Shown piece after piece: positions 11,724-19,201 of a stretch of 31,558 nucleotides of DNA; position 1 is the first letter of the stretch; the number at the start of each line of letters is the position of its first letter. A program made the position numbers and the translations under genes. The DNA is from DASQUK01 sp046723645 (lineage in GTDB: Bacteria; Actinomycetota; Acidimicrobiia; Acidimicrobiales; VFJN01). The stretch lies in contig JBKOUY010000085.1 in assembly GCA_046723645.1 (NCBI GenBank), positions 1 through 31,558 on the forward strand, read 5' to 3'. The notes beneath the pieces are model-generated. The model was not told the DNA's origin and did no database searches. It saw nothing but the letters and a program-made list of their open reading frames with translations.

Positions 11724-13502
11724 GTGACCATGGGTGATCGTCAGCGGATCAGCCAGAATCCTGTCGTGGCGCCATCCCGGGACGACGACGTTCGCCCGAC
11801 GTACCTCGGAATCGACCACGTCCAGCTGGCGATGCCGCCGGGCCCGGAGGCCGAGGCGGAGGCCGACCGCTTCTACGGCTCGCTCCTCGGGTTCGAGCGG
11901 ATCCCCAAGCCGCCGGTGCTGGCGGTCCGCGGTGGCTGCTGGTTCGGCACCGGCGCGGTCCAGCTGCACCTCGGCGTCGAGGAGCCGTTCCGTCCGGCCC
12001 GCAAGGCCCACCCGGCGCTCAAAGTGGACCAGCTGGGACCGATGGTTGCGGCATTGGAGGCCGCCGGCGTCGAGGTCCGACCGGCCGAGGACGTGGACGG
12101 GCGTCCCCGGGTCCACCTCGACGATCCCTTCGGCAACCGCATCGAGCTGGTCGAGACCCACGAGCTGTCGCCGGACGTGTTCCGCGCCCTGGCCGACACG
12201 GCGGTCAACCCCTTCTGCATCATCGGCAAGGACGGGACGTTCGAGTGGGTCGGCGCCTCGATCGAGGAGCTCCTCGGCTGGACCCCGGAGGAGTTCGCCA
12301 GCAAGCGCCTGGACGAGATCGTGAGCCCGGCGTCGCTGACTGAGGCCGTGGAGGGCCTGGCGGCCCTGGACGACGTGCCCGGGGACTATCCGCGCGCCGG
12401 CGCCGGCGTACCCGCCGAGCTGCTGCGCCGGGACGGCACCTGGACGCCGGTCGACCTGATCGGCGCCCCCGCCAACCTGACCGGCCTGCCCTGGCACATC
12501 GTGTTCGCGCAGCGGGCCGGGTATCAGCGGGCCCTCGACCGGGCCCTGGAGGCGATGGCCGAGGACGCGGGGCTGCCCGACGTCCTCGTCCACCTGGGAG
12601 CCGCCATCGAGCAGGCGATCCCGTACAGCTCGGTGGCCGTGTGCGACCGCTGGCAGACGCCACGCTTCCGGGTGGCCGCCGGCAGCGCGGTGGACCTGCT
12701 GCTCGTCGAGCCGGACTCGCCGTGGGCCGTGGCGCTGGAGTCGGGCGAGGACGTCCAGATCGAATCCGCCGACGAGCTCTCGCCGGAGCTGGCGACGCGG
12801 GCGCGCGCCGCCGGGTTCGAGTCGTGCTGGGTGCACCCTGTGGCCGTGCCCGGCGAACCGGAGCCGGTCGCCGCCTTTGTGATCTGGCGGCCACTCGCCG
12901 GGCCCCCGTCGCCGTTCAGCTGGAGCGCGGTGCAGCGCACCGGCAAGCTGCTCCGGCTCACGCTGCAATGGGATCGCAGCCACCGCGCCCTCGAGTACGC
13001 CGCCACCCACGACACGCTCACCGGGGTGGCCAACCGGAAGGTGTTCCTCGACCGCATCCGTGAAGTGAGCAAGGCGGCTGCCGGCGGGTCAGCGGTGCTG
13101 TTCATCGACCTCGACCACTTCAAGCCCGTCAACGACGACCACGGCCATCCCGCGGGCGACGAGGTGCTGGCGGAGATCGCCGGACGCGTCGCCGCCGCCG
13201 TGCGGCCCGGCGACCTCGTGGCCCGCATCGGCGGTGACGAGTTCGCAGTGCTTTGCGAGCGCCTCGGCGACCCCCACGACGCCGAGCGCGTGGCCGACCG
13301 GTTGCTGGACGTGATCCGCCGGCCGGTCTCGGTGCCGCTCGGCGACGACACCCTGGACGTGGAGGTCGGCGCGAGCATCGGGCTCACCGAGCTGGGCCCG
13401 GGTCAGCCGGCCAAGTCGGTGATGGCCTGGGCCGACCGGGCACTCCGGGAGGCCAAGAGGCTGGGGCGCGGCCGCTGGGTCCGCCGCCCCGTGTCCGGCT
13501 GA
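11724..13502 (+). CDS. VOC/glyoxalase-PAS-GAF-GGDEF diguanylate cyclase
   Basis: A soluble protein of 592 residues with four modules. Residues 27-145 are a VOC (glyoxalase/dioxygenase fold) domain; His32, Gln80/His82, His96 and Glu141 sit where VOC proteins hold their metal ligands. Residues about 150-270 resemble a PAS domain (NPFCIIGKDGTFEWVGAS). Residues about 275-425 look like a GAF domain. The C-terminus is a GGDEF domain with an intact RIGGDEFAVL (GGDEF at 503-507) and an inhibitory RxxD site (RPGD, 494-497) exactly five residues before it, so it should make c-di-GMP and be feedback-inhibited. There is no EAL domain and no membrane segment. Start could be GTG 11724 or ATG 11730. The divergent GntR may control it. 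Confidence 0.9.
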   Translation: MTMGDRQRISQNPVVAPSRDDDVRPTYLGIDHVQLAMPPGPEAEAEADRFYGSLLGFERIPKPPVLAVRGGCWFGTGAVQLHLGVEEPFRPARKAHPALKVDQLGPMVAALEAAGVEVRPAEDVDGRPRVHLDDPFGNRIELVETHELSPDVFRALADTAVNPFCIIGKDGTFEWVGASIEELLGWTPEEFASKRLDEIVSPASLTEAVEGLAALDDVPGDYPRAGAGVPAELLRRDGTWTPVDLIGAPANLTGLPWHIVFAQRAGYQRALDRALEAMAEDAGLPDVLVHLGAAIEQAIPYSSVAVCDRWQTPRFRVAAGSAVDLLLVEPDSPWAVALESGEDVQIESADELSPELATRARAAGFESCWVHPVAVPGEPEPVAAFVIWRPLAGPPSPFSWSAVQRTGKLLRLTLQWDRSHRALEYAATHDTLTGVANRKVFLDRIREVSKAAAGGSAVLFIDLDHFKPVNDDHGHPAGDEVLAEIAGRVAAAVRPGDLVARIGGDEFAVLCERLGDPHDAERVADRLLDVIRRPVSVPLGDDTLDVEVGASIGLTELGPGQPAKSVMAWADRALREAKRLGRGRWVRRPVSG

Positions 13503-13515
13503 AACACCACCAGTC

Positions 13516-13541
13516 GCCACGCGATCGCACCCGGGCGTGGC
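13516..13541. terminator. Hairpin between convergent genes
   Basis: GCCACGC (13516-13522) pairs perfectly with GCGTGGC (13535-13541) across a 12-base loop, in the 61-bp gap between the GGDEF gene and the convergent HAD-PlsC gene. It could end transcripts from both sides. Confidence 0.4.
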
Positions 13542-13563
13542 AGTGAGCGCGGGACGGCCCGGC

Positions 13564-14955
13564 TCAGCCTGCGTCGTGCCCGGGCGGATAGGTGAGGGCC
13601 AGCTCCTCTGCCGTCGGCTCGTGGGGGCGTCGAGCCTCGGGGGGGAGCAGGTCGGCGATCGCGGCCATGATCCGGCGGGTGTCGGCCTGCGGCGAGCGGT
13701 ACTTGAGCTCGATAGGGTCGCCGACCGTCACCGTGACCGTGGGCGGGCTCGTGACGTTCCAGACGCGGGGTAGGCGCTCTGACCGGGGCCACACCTTCTC
13801 GGTGCCCCAGAGCCCGATGGGCACCACCGGGACCCTGGTCTCGGCGGCCAGCCGTGCGGCCCCCCAGCGGCCCCTGAGCTCGGGATCGAAGAACGCCGCC
13901 CCGCGGGGGATGGTCCCCTGGGGCAGGATCGCCACCAGCTCGCCGGCGGCCAGCGCCGCAGCCGCCTCGACCAGCGGCTGGTCGGAGCCGGTGGACCGCT
14001 CGACGCGGATCCCACCCATGGCCCGAGCGACGGCACCGATGACCGGGGCATCGAAGACCTCGCGCTTGCCCAGGAAGCGCACCGCCCGGCCCCGGCGGGC
14101 CAGAGTGAGGCCCAGGGCCAACGGGTCGAGGTAGCTGCGGTGGTTGGCCGCCAGGATGGCGGGTCCCGCCGCCGGGATGCGCTCGACGCCGTCGAATTCG
14201 AGTCGCACCCAGGGCAACAGCTCGGGCCGCACCAGCATCTGGAGCAGGCGCTGCGGTTCGATGCCGAGCAGCGGCAGCTTGGGGACGCCGGCCGGGACGT
14301 CGAGGTGCACGACCGGCCAGTGCCGCACCATGGCCACGCCCAGCATCCGCGGATCCGGGTTGACGACGACCGGATGCCCGACCGCCCCCAGCAGGGCGGC
14401 GTCGTAGTAGCTGTCGCTGTACGCCCAGCTCTCGTCGAGGTCGACCCGATGGCGCTCCGCCCAGTCACGGACCGCCCGGAGCTTGCCGCGGCCCCACACG
14501 AACTCGCCGTCGATCGAACCGTCGTAGCGACCGTCGCCGTCGACCCCGTAGCGGGTGGCCACCACGCCGTCGAAGCCCAGCCGCTCCGCCAGCGGCCTGA
14601 TCATGTCGTCGGGCGTGGTCGTCGCCAGCACCAGGCGCCGGCCGGCGGCGCGATGGTCGTCGATGATCGGGCGCGCGAACGGCTGCACCGCGTCGGTCAG
14701 CTGCTCGGCCGCCTTCTCTCCGGCGGCCTGCACCAGGTCCCGGTCCCAGCCCTTGGCGAACCGCGCCGCCATGCGGGTGAGGATCATCGAGGGGCGCGTC
14801 TCCCCGACCAGGTCGAACACCTGGTAGATGAGGGCCTCCCCCGGGATGCCTCGCTCGGAGAGAACGCCGCTCGCCCGCAACGCATCGCTGATCACGGGGC
14901 CGGATGCGCCCCGCAGCAGGGTCCGGTCGAGGTCGAAGAACGCGGCCGCGGGCAC
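13564..14955 (-). CDS. plsC: HAD-IB phosphatase / PlsC-type acyltransferase fusion
   Basis: About 463 residues. The N-terminal half is a HAD-IB (SerB-like) hydrolase with FFDLDRTLL (Asp8, Asp10), LATTTPDDM and a late acidic motif SDSYYDAALL. The C-terminal half is a lysophospholipid acyltransferase: NHRSYLD (His272, Asp277) is the catalytic NHx4D motif, and LPQGTIPRG stands where FPEGT is usual, with Gln346 replacing Glu. The same fusion is known in mycobacterial PlsC-like proteins and suggests acylation in glycerolipid synthesis, the HAD half perhaps removing a phosphate. Start GTG 14955 is chosen because TACCTT lies exactly 7 bases upstream; TTG 14964 would fall inside that promoter hexamer. 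A terminator-like array lies further upstream. Confidence 0.9.
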   Translation of the reverse strand: MPAAAFFDLDRTLLRGASGPVISDALRASGVLSERGIPGEALIYQVFDLVGETRPSMILTRMAARFAKGWDRDLVQAAGEKAAEQLTDAVQPFARPIIDDHRAAGRRLVLATTTPDDMIRPLAERLGFDGVVATRYGVDGDGRYDGSIDGEFVWGRGKLRAVRDWAERHRVDLDESWAYSDSYYDAALLGAVGHPVVVNPDPRMLGVAMVRHWPVVHLDVPAGVPKLPLLGIEPQRLLQMLVRPELLPWVRLEFDGVERIPAAGPAILAANHRSYLDPLALGLTLARRGRAVRFLGKREVFDAPVIGAVARAMGGIRVERSTGSDQPLVEAAAALAAGELVAILPQGTIPRGAAFFDPELRGRWGAARLAAETRVPVVPIGLWGTEKVWPRSERLPRVWNVTSPPTVTVTVGDPIELKYRSPQADTRRIMAAIADLLPPEARRPHEPTAEELALTYPPGHDAG

Positions 14956-14962
14956 GCGCAGC

Positions 14963-14968
14963 AAGGTA
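14963..14968 (-). promoter_or_regulatory. Putative -10 (TACCTT) for leaderless plsC
   Basis: On the minus strand TACCTT is followed by 7 bases and GTG 14955. The same hexamer and spacing recur before the acetoacetyl-CoA synthetase gene at 31083-31078, which supports a real leaderless promoter. Confidence 0.45.
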
Positions 14969-15002
14969 CCCGCCCACGCTCGGGCGTTCTTCCCCGGAAA
15001 GA

Positions 15003-15036
15003 CAAGAGCCGACCGGGGTGGATCGGTCGGCTCTTG
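15003..15036 (-). terminator. Strong intrinsic-terminator-like hairpin, part of a possible attenuator
   Basis: CAAGAGCCGACCG and CGGTCGGCTCTTG form a perfect 13-bp stem around an 8-base loop. On the minus strand it is followed by TCTTTCC, the most U-rich exit of any hairpin in the window; on the plus strand CAGG follows. A further GCAAGAG at 15049-15055 can pair with CTCTTGC (15031-15037), competing for the minus-strand 5' arm as an antiterminator would. It lies between the divergent plsC and lysR starts, where an ordinary terminator is not expected. Confidence 0.5.
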
Positions 15037-15066
15037 CAGGTGCGCATAGCAAGAGGGGGGATCTGA

Positions 15067-15144
15067 CTACGGCACGCTTGTGTTGGCATTGTGCAGGTGC
15101 AGTGGCTGCACCGTCAAACAGTTGTTTGCGATAGCTGCCATCAT
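15067..15144 (-). CDS. Possible 25-residue leader peptide upstream of the terminator
   Basis: A minus-strand ATG at 15144 (a second ATG follows at 15141) opens a 25-codon frame ending in TAG at 15067-15069, twelve bases before the antiterminator arm. The peptide begins MMAAIANNCLTVQPLHLH. It has no run of a single amino acid and no clear Shine-Dalgarno sequence, so a leader-peptide role rests only on its position. Confidence 0.2.
   Translation of the reverse strand: MMAAIANNCLTVQPLHLHNANTSVP
15096..15128. promoter_or_regulatory. LysR-type operator (T-N11-A dyad) and second dyad
   Basis: GGTGCAGTGGCTGCACC at 15096-15112 is a perfect 7-bp dyad around 3 bases and contains T-N11-A (T15098, A15110), the classical LysR binding pattern. 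A second dyad CAAACA-gt-TGTTTG follows at 15115-15128. Both lie 25-57 bases before the lysR ATG, where an autoregulating LysR protein would bind while controlling a divergent promoter. Confidence 0.5.
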
Positions 15145-15152
15145 TGTGAGTG

Positions 15153-16085
15153 ATGGATCTGCGTCAGCTCGCCGCCCTCGCCGCCGTGGCCGACGCTGGC
15201 TCGTTCTCCGCCGCCGCCAGGCGCCTCCACACGGTCCAGTCCAACGTCTCGACCCATATCGCCCGCCTCGAGCGCGAGCTGGGGGCCGCCCTGGTCGACC
15301 GGGCCAACGGGGCCCTCACCGAGGAGGGCGAGGTCGTGGTGGACCGGGTCCGGCGCGTCCAGCGGGAACTGGAGTCGCTGCGCTCCGACGTGGCCTCGAT
15401 GCTCCACGAGGTGTCCGGCCAGGTGCGACTCGGCTGCATCGGCACGGCCAGCCGCTGGCTCCTACCCAACCTCCTGCGGGTCATGGCCGAGCGACACCCG
15501 CGCGTGCAGGTGGTGGTCGTCGACGCCACGACCACGTCGCTGGTGCCCCAGGTCGTGAGCGGTACCCTCGACCTGGCCGTGGTCAACCTGCCCCTCGGTG
15601 AGGACGAGCTCGCCACCGAGCCGCTGTTCGACGAGCAGCGCATCCTCGCCGTGCCGTTCTCCCATCCACTGGCCAGCCGCGAGCACGTCGAGCTGGCCGA
15701 CCTGGCCGAGCACGAGCTGCTGCTCGAGCCGCGCGGAACGCCGTTCCGCGACGAGCTCGACCACGAGGCCTCGCGTCTCGGCGTCGAGATGCGGTCCCAA
15801 GCGGAGATCGACGGCGTCAGCCTGCTGGCCTGGCTGGCGTTCCAGGGCTACGGCGCCGCCATCCTGCCGGCGACGGCGGCGTCGGGCTGGATCGACGTCT
15901 CGTGCCGGCGCATCGCGGTGGGTGGCCTGTCGCCACGCTCGGTCGGCATCGCCATCCCCCGCCGGGGCCGCCCGTCGGCGCCGGCCCGCGCGGTCAGGGC
16001 CGCGATCCGCGAGCTCGTGGAGGCGGCCGACCAGGAGGGCGTCCACCCGACCCTGACCGCCGAGCGCTGGACCGAACCCTCGTGA
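15153..16085 (+). CDS. LysR-family transcriptional regulator
   Basis: A cytoplasmic regulator of 310 residues. The N-terminal winged helix reads DLRQLAALAAVADAGSFSAAARRLHTVQSNVSTHIARLE, here abbreviated to its core DAGSFSAAARRL plus SNVSTHIARLE (about residues 1-60), followed by a linker helix and a periplasmic-binding-like effector domain (about 90-295). ATG 15153 is preferred; GTG 15150 is directly upstream. A T-N11-A dyad lies in front. LysR genes often control the divergent gene, here the minus-strand leader and plsC, but the effector and targets are not evident. Citrate synthase lies 59 bases downstream on the same strand with its own ribosome site and probable promoter. Confidence 0.93.
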   Translation: MDLRQLAALAAVADAGSFSAAARRLHTVQSNVSTHIARLERELGAALVDRANGALTEEGEVVVDRVRRVQRELESLRSDVASMLHEVSGQVRLGCIGTASRWLLPNLLRVMAERHPRVQVVVVDATTTSLVPQVVSGTLDLAVVNLPLGEDELATEPLFDEQRILAVPFSHPLASREHVELADLAEHELLLEPRGTPFRDELDHEASRLGVEMRSQAEIDGVSLLAWLAFQGYGAAILPATAASGWIDVSCRRIAVGGLSPRSVGIAIPRRGRPSAPARAVRAAIRELVEAADQEGVHPTLTAERWTEPS

Positions 16086-16102
16086 GGCCGACGACTCGGC
16101 AG

Positions 16103-16135
16103 TAGCCTCGGCCACGAGACGAGCACATCAAGGAG
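16103..16135 (+). promoter_or_regulatory. Putative -10 (TAGCCT) and ribosome site for gltA
   Basis: TAGCCT at 16103-16108 would start a leader of about 30 bases. AGGAG at 16131-16135 lies 9 bases before GTG 16145. This is one of the few starts in the window with a good Shine-Dalgarno sequence. Confidence 0.4.
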
Positions 16136-16144
16136 CCACTCGCC

Positions 16145-17416
16145 GTGCCCGAGAGCATCACGATCACGGACAACCGCACGGGCGAATCCGTCGAGATACC
16201 GATAGCCGAGGGTGGTGTTGACGCCAGCGCCTGGCGCAAGCTCCTGCCGAACGTCTGGTTCTACGACGAAGCGTTCATGACCACGGCGTGCACCCGCAGC
16301 GCGGTCACCGAGATCGACGGTGACGCCGGCATCCTCCGCTACCGCGGCTACCCCATCGACCAGCTCGCCGAGAGCTCCACCTATCTCGAGGTGGCCTACC
16401 TGCTGATCCACGGCGAACTGCCGACCCAGGACGAATACGACCGCTGGGTGCACGACATCACGTACCACACGTTCATCCACGAGAACGTGCGCAAGCGGTT
16501 CCTCGAGGGCTTCCACTACGACGCCCACCCCATGGGGATGCTGGTCTCGGCGGTCGCCGCGCTCTCGACCTTCTACCTCGACGCCAAGGACATCCACGAC
16601 CCCGACAACCGCCTGAGGCAGATCGTCCGGCTCATCGCCAAGATGCCGACGCTCGCCGCCGCCTGCCACCGATTCAGCGTCGGCATGCCCTTCGTGTACC
16701 CGGACAACTCGCTGGGCTTCTCCGCCAACTTCCTGTCGATGCTGTGGAAGGTGGCCGAGCCCCGCTACGACGCCAACACCGCGCTGGCACGGGCGCTCGA
16801 CGTGCTGTTCATCTTGCACGCCGACCACGAGCAGAACTGCGGCACGACCGCCATGCGCACGATCGCGTCCGCCCACGCAGACCCCTACAGCTGCGTGGCC
16901 GGTGCGGCCGCCGCCCTCTACGGCCCCCGCCACGGCGGCGCCAACGAGGCCGTCATCGCCATGCTCAAGCAGATCGGGAGCATCGACGAGGTCGACGCGT
17001 ACGTCCAGCGGGTCAAGCGGGGCGAGGTCAGGCTCCAAGGCTTCGGACACCGCGTGTACAAGAACTACGACCCGCGGGCGAAGATCATCAAGGACACGGC
17101 CGACGAGGTCTTCGCCATCACCGGTCGCAATCCCCTGCTGGACATCGCGCTCAAGCTCGAAGACGTCGCACTGAGCGACGAGTACTTCACGTCCCGCCGC
17201 CTCTACCCGAACGTCGACTTCTACTCGGGCCTGATCTACCAGGCCATGGGCTTCCCAGTGGAGATGTTCACGGTCCTCTTCGCCATCCCCCGGACGTCGG
17301 GGTGGCTCGCCCACTGGGTCGAACTGCTGGAGCAGGACCAGAAGATCGCCCGTCCCCGCCAGCTCTACGTCGGCGCACCCGAGCGGTCGTACGTGCCGAT
17401 CGGGCAGCGCGGCTGA
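16145..17416 (+). CDS. gltA: Citrate synthase
   Basis: A protein of 423 residues, the length of type II bacterial citrate synthases, which condense acetyl-CoA and oxaloacetate at the entry to the TCA cycle. The catalytic triad is intact: His263 in YGPRHGGANEA, His302 in GFGHRVYKN and Asp358 in NVDFYSG. The conserved HADHEQNCGT segment (His225, His228) precedes it. The N-terminal domain with a beta-rich start (ITITDNRTGESVEIPI) is typical of the hexameric NADH-sensitive form in Gram-negative bacteria and of actinobacterial enzymes. The next gene follows after 32 bases on the same strand and may be co-transcribed. Confidence 0.97.
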   Translation: MPESITITDNRTGESVEIPIAEGGVDASAWRKLLPNVWFYDEAFMTTACTRSAVTEIDGDAGILRYRGYPIDQLAESSTYLEVAYLLIHGELPTQDEYDRWVHDITYHTFIHENVRKRFLEGFHYDAHPMGMLVSAVAALSTFYLDAKDIHDPDNRLRQIVRLIAKMPTLAAACHRFSVGMPFVYPDNSLGFSANFLSMLWKVAEPRYDANTALARALDVLFILHADHEQNCGTTAMRTIASAHADPYSCVAGAAAALYGPRHGGANEAVIAMLKQIGSIDEVDAYVQRVKRGEVRLQGFGHRVYKNYDPRAKIIKDTADEVFAITGRNPLLDIALKLEDVALSDEYFTSRRLYPNVDFYSGLIYQAMGFPVEMFTVLFAIPRTSGWLAHWVELLEQDQKIARPRQLYVGAPERSYVPIGQRG

Positions 17417-17448
17417 CGCCCCGGCCGCCCCCGCCGCCGGTCACACCG

Positions 17449-18393
17449 ATGCACGCGGTCACGATCGCCGACGGCGCCCTCGCCTGGCTCCCCCACCCGG
17501 ATCCGGAGCCCGGCACGGGCGAGCTGCTGGTGCGGGTCCGGGCCGCCGGGGTGTGCCGCGGCGACCTGATGCAGCGGGACGGCCTCTATCCGCCGCCTCC
17601 TGGGACCGCCCCGCCGGAGCTCCCCGGGCTCGAGCTGGCCGGGGAGGTGGTGGCGTACGGGCCCGGTGTGCGCCGGTTCGGCGAGGGCGACCGCGTGATG
17701 GCGGTCGTCCCAGGAGCCGGCCAGGCGGAGCTGGCAGTGGTCCCCGGGCCGCTCGCGGTCCCGGTGCCGGAGGGCGTGAGCTGGGCCCAGGCCGGCGGCT
17801 TCCCCGAGAACTACACGACGGCCCACGACGCGCTGTTCACACAGTGCGGCCTCGCCATGGGCGAACGCGTCTGCATCCACGGCGCCGCCGGGGGTGTCGG
17901 CACCGCTGCGGTCGAGCTGGCGGTGGCGGCCGGGAGCACCGTAGTGGCGACGGTGCGCAACGAGGCGGTGCGCGACGGCGTCGCGGCGCTCGGTCCCGCG
18001 GTGGTCCCCCCGGAGGCGTTCGTGGACGCCGGACCGTTCGACGTGATCCTCGAGCTCGTGGGGGCGCCCAACATGCCCGCCAACCTCGAGGCCCTGGCGA
18101 CCGGGGGCCGGATCGCGGTCATCGGCGTGGGTGCGGGGCTCGTCGCCGAGCTCAACCTGCTGGCGCTGATGGGCAATCGGGGGCGGATCCACGGCTCGAC
18201 CCTGCGGCCCCGCCCGCTGGAGGACAAGGCCCAGGCCGCGCGGCGGATCGAGCGCCAGGTCCTGCCGCTGCTGGCGCGCGGTTCCGTCACGGTGCCGATC
18301 GCCGCGACGTTTCCGATGTCGGAGGCCGCCGCCGCGTACGAGCGGTTCGCTGCCGGCGGGAAGCTGGGTAAGATCGTGCTGGTCTCGGAGTAG
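17449..18393 (+). CDS. Quinone oxidoreductase-like MDR dehydrogenase
   Basis: A protein of 314 residues of the medium-chain dehydrogenase/reductase superfamily, zinc-independent quinone-reductase branch. The N-terminal GroES-like domain includes GVCRGDLMQRDGLYPPPPG and PGLELAGEVVAYG; the NADPH-binding Rossmann fold has IHGAAGGVGTAAVELA. No catalytic or structural zinc cysteine cluster is present. The C-terminal FPMSEAAAAYERFAAGGKLGKIVL is the family ending. Closest in pattern to NAD(P)H:quinone oxidoreductases of the PIG3 type. Substrate is unknown. ATG 17449 lies 32 bases after gltA with no ribosome site evident. Confidence 0.9.
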   Translation: MHAVTIADGALAWLPHPDPEPGTGELLVRVRAAGVCRGDLMQRDGLYPPPPGTAPPELPGLELAGEVVAYGPGVRRFGEGDRVMAVVPGAGQAELAVVPGPLAVPVPEGVSWAQAGGFPENYTTAHDALFTQCGLAMGERVCIHGAAGGVGTAAVELAVAAGSTVVATVRNEAVRDGVAALGPAVVPPEAFVDAGPFDVILELVGAPNMPANLEALATGGRIAVIGVGAGLVAELNLLALMGNRGRIHGSTLRPRPLEDKAQAARRIERQVLPLLARGSVTVPIAATFPMSEAAAAYERFAAGGKLGKIVLVSE

Positions 18394-18424
18394 CCAGCGG
18401 CTGTCGTCGCCGGCCGCCGCAGCT

Positions 18425-19192
18425 TCATGGCGGGTTGCCCGGCAGCGGCACGATCGTGGCGCTGGCCTGCACCGCGTCGCGGACCGTGAACCACACGGCG
18501 AGGTGGTCGTCTGCCTCCTCGACCAGCAGCTCCACCGCGTCCCCGGGCGCGATGCCCGGGCCGTACTCGATGACCGCCCGGTGGGGCCCGCCCAGGAGGT
18601 GGTGGGCGAAGGCGGTGCCCGGCTCCACCTGCTCCTCGATGGCCGCCCAGTAGGCGGCGTTGTTGACGTGGCCCAGCAGGTCGATGTCCACGGCCCGCAG
18701 TGGCCACGGTTCGGCCGCGGCGCCCACCGGCGGATCGCCGAGCCATAGCCGGCTCGAGACCCGGCGGCCGCCCGCAGCCTCGCCGTAGACGTCGTGGAAC
18801 GCCGGCGGCAGCCGCACCGGGGCGCCGCTGGCCACGTCGATGTGGATCCACAGCGTCGCGACCTCGACCCTCCCGCCACGCTGGCCGACCATCGACAGCC
18901 GGCGCTCCGCCCAGCGCCCGCCCAGGCCGGCGCACCAGGTGGCGAGGTCGAGCCACTCCCGCCACCGCGGCGGCCGGTGGACGTCGATCACGGCACGCCG
19001 CACCACCCAGGTCGTACGCGGGTCATCGATGCCGGAGTCGGCCGTGTCGTCGTTGCCGATGTCCTGGAGGTAGCGGGCACAGGCGTCCAGGCGGAGGCGT
19101 CCCGTGGGATCCGCGTCGGACAGCCGCACCCGCCGCCCGGTGCGGAAGACCCGTCCGCCGTCCGGCGGGGACGCCAGCGATTCGTCGAGCAT
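18425..19192 (-). CDS. Acyl-ACP thioesterase (double hotdog)
   Basis: A protein of 255 residues with two hotdog repeats, about residues 14-130 and 150-245. LSDADPTGRLRLDACARYLQ starts the first and VDIDLLGHVNNAAYWAAIEE the second. The latter carries the Asn/His pattern of FatA/FatB-like acyl-ACP thioesterases, which release free fatty acids from acyl carrier protein. WLDLATWCAG and RRLSM also match that family. The ATG start is only 9 bases from the start of the divergent YbaK gene, so promoter elements must lie partly inside coding sequence. It converges on the quinone oxidoreductase gene with a 31-base gap containing a short GCGGC/GCCGC hairpin. Confidence 0.85.
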   Translation of the reverse strand: MLDESLASPPDGGRVFRTGRRVRLSDADPTGRLRLDACARYLQDIGNDDTADSGIDDPRTTWVVRRAVIDVHRPPRWREWLDLATWCAGLGGRWAERRLSMVGQRGGRVEVATLWIHIDVASGAPVRLPPAFHDVYGEAAGGRRVSSRLWLGDPPVGAAAEPWPLRAVDIDLLGHVNNAAYWAAIEEQVEPGTAFAHHLLGGPHRAVIEYGPGIAPGDAVELLVEEADDHLAVWFTVRDAVQASATIVPLPGNPP

Positions 19193-19201
19193 GGCGACAG
19201 A

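Noticed and set aside
15848..17314. Minus-strand open frame of 488 codons
   Set aside because: Antisense shadow of lysR and citrate synthase; Val/Gly/Asp-rich with no recognisable fold.
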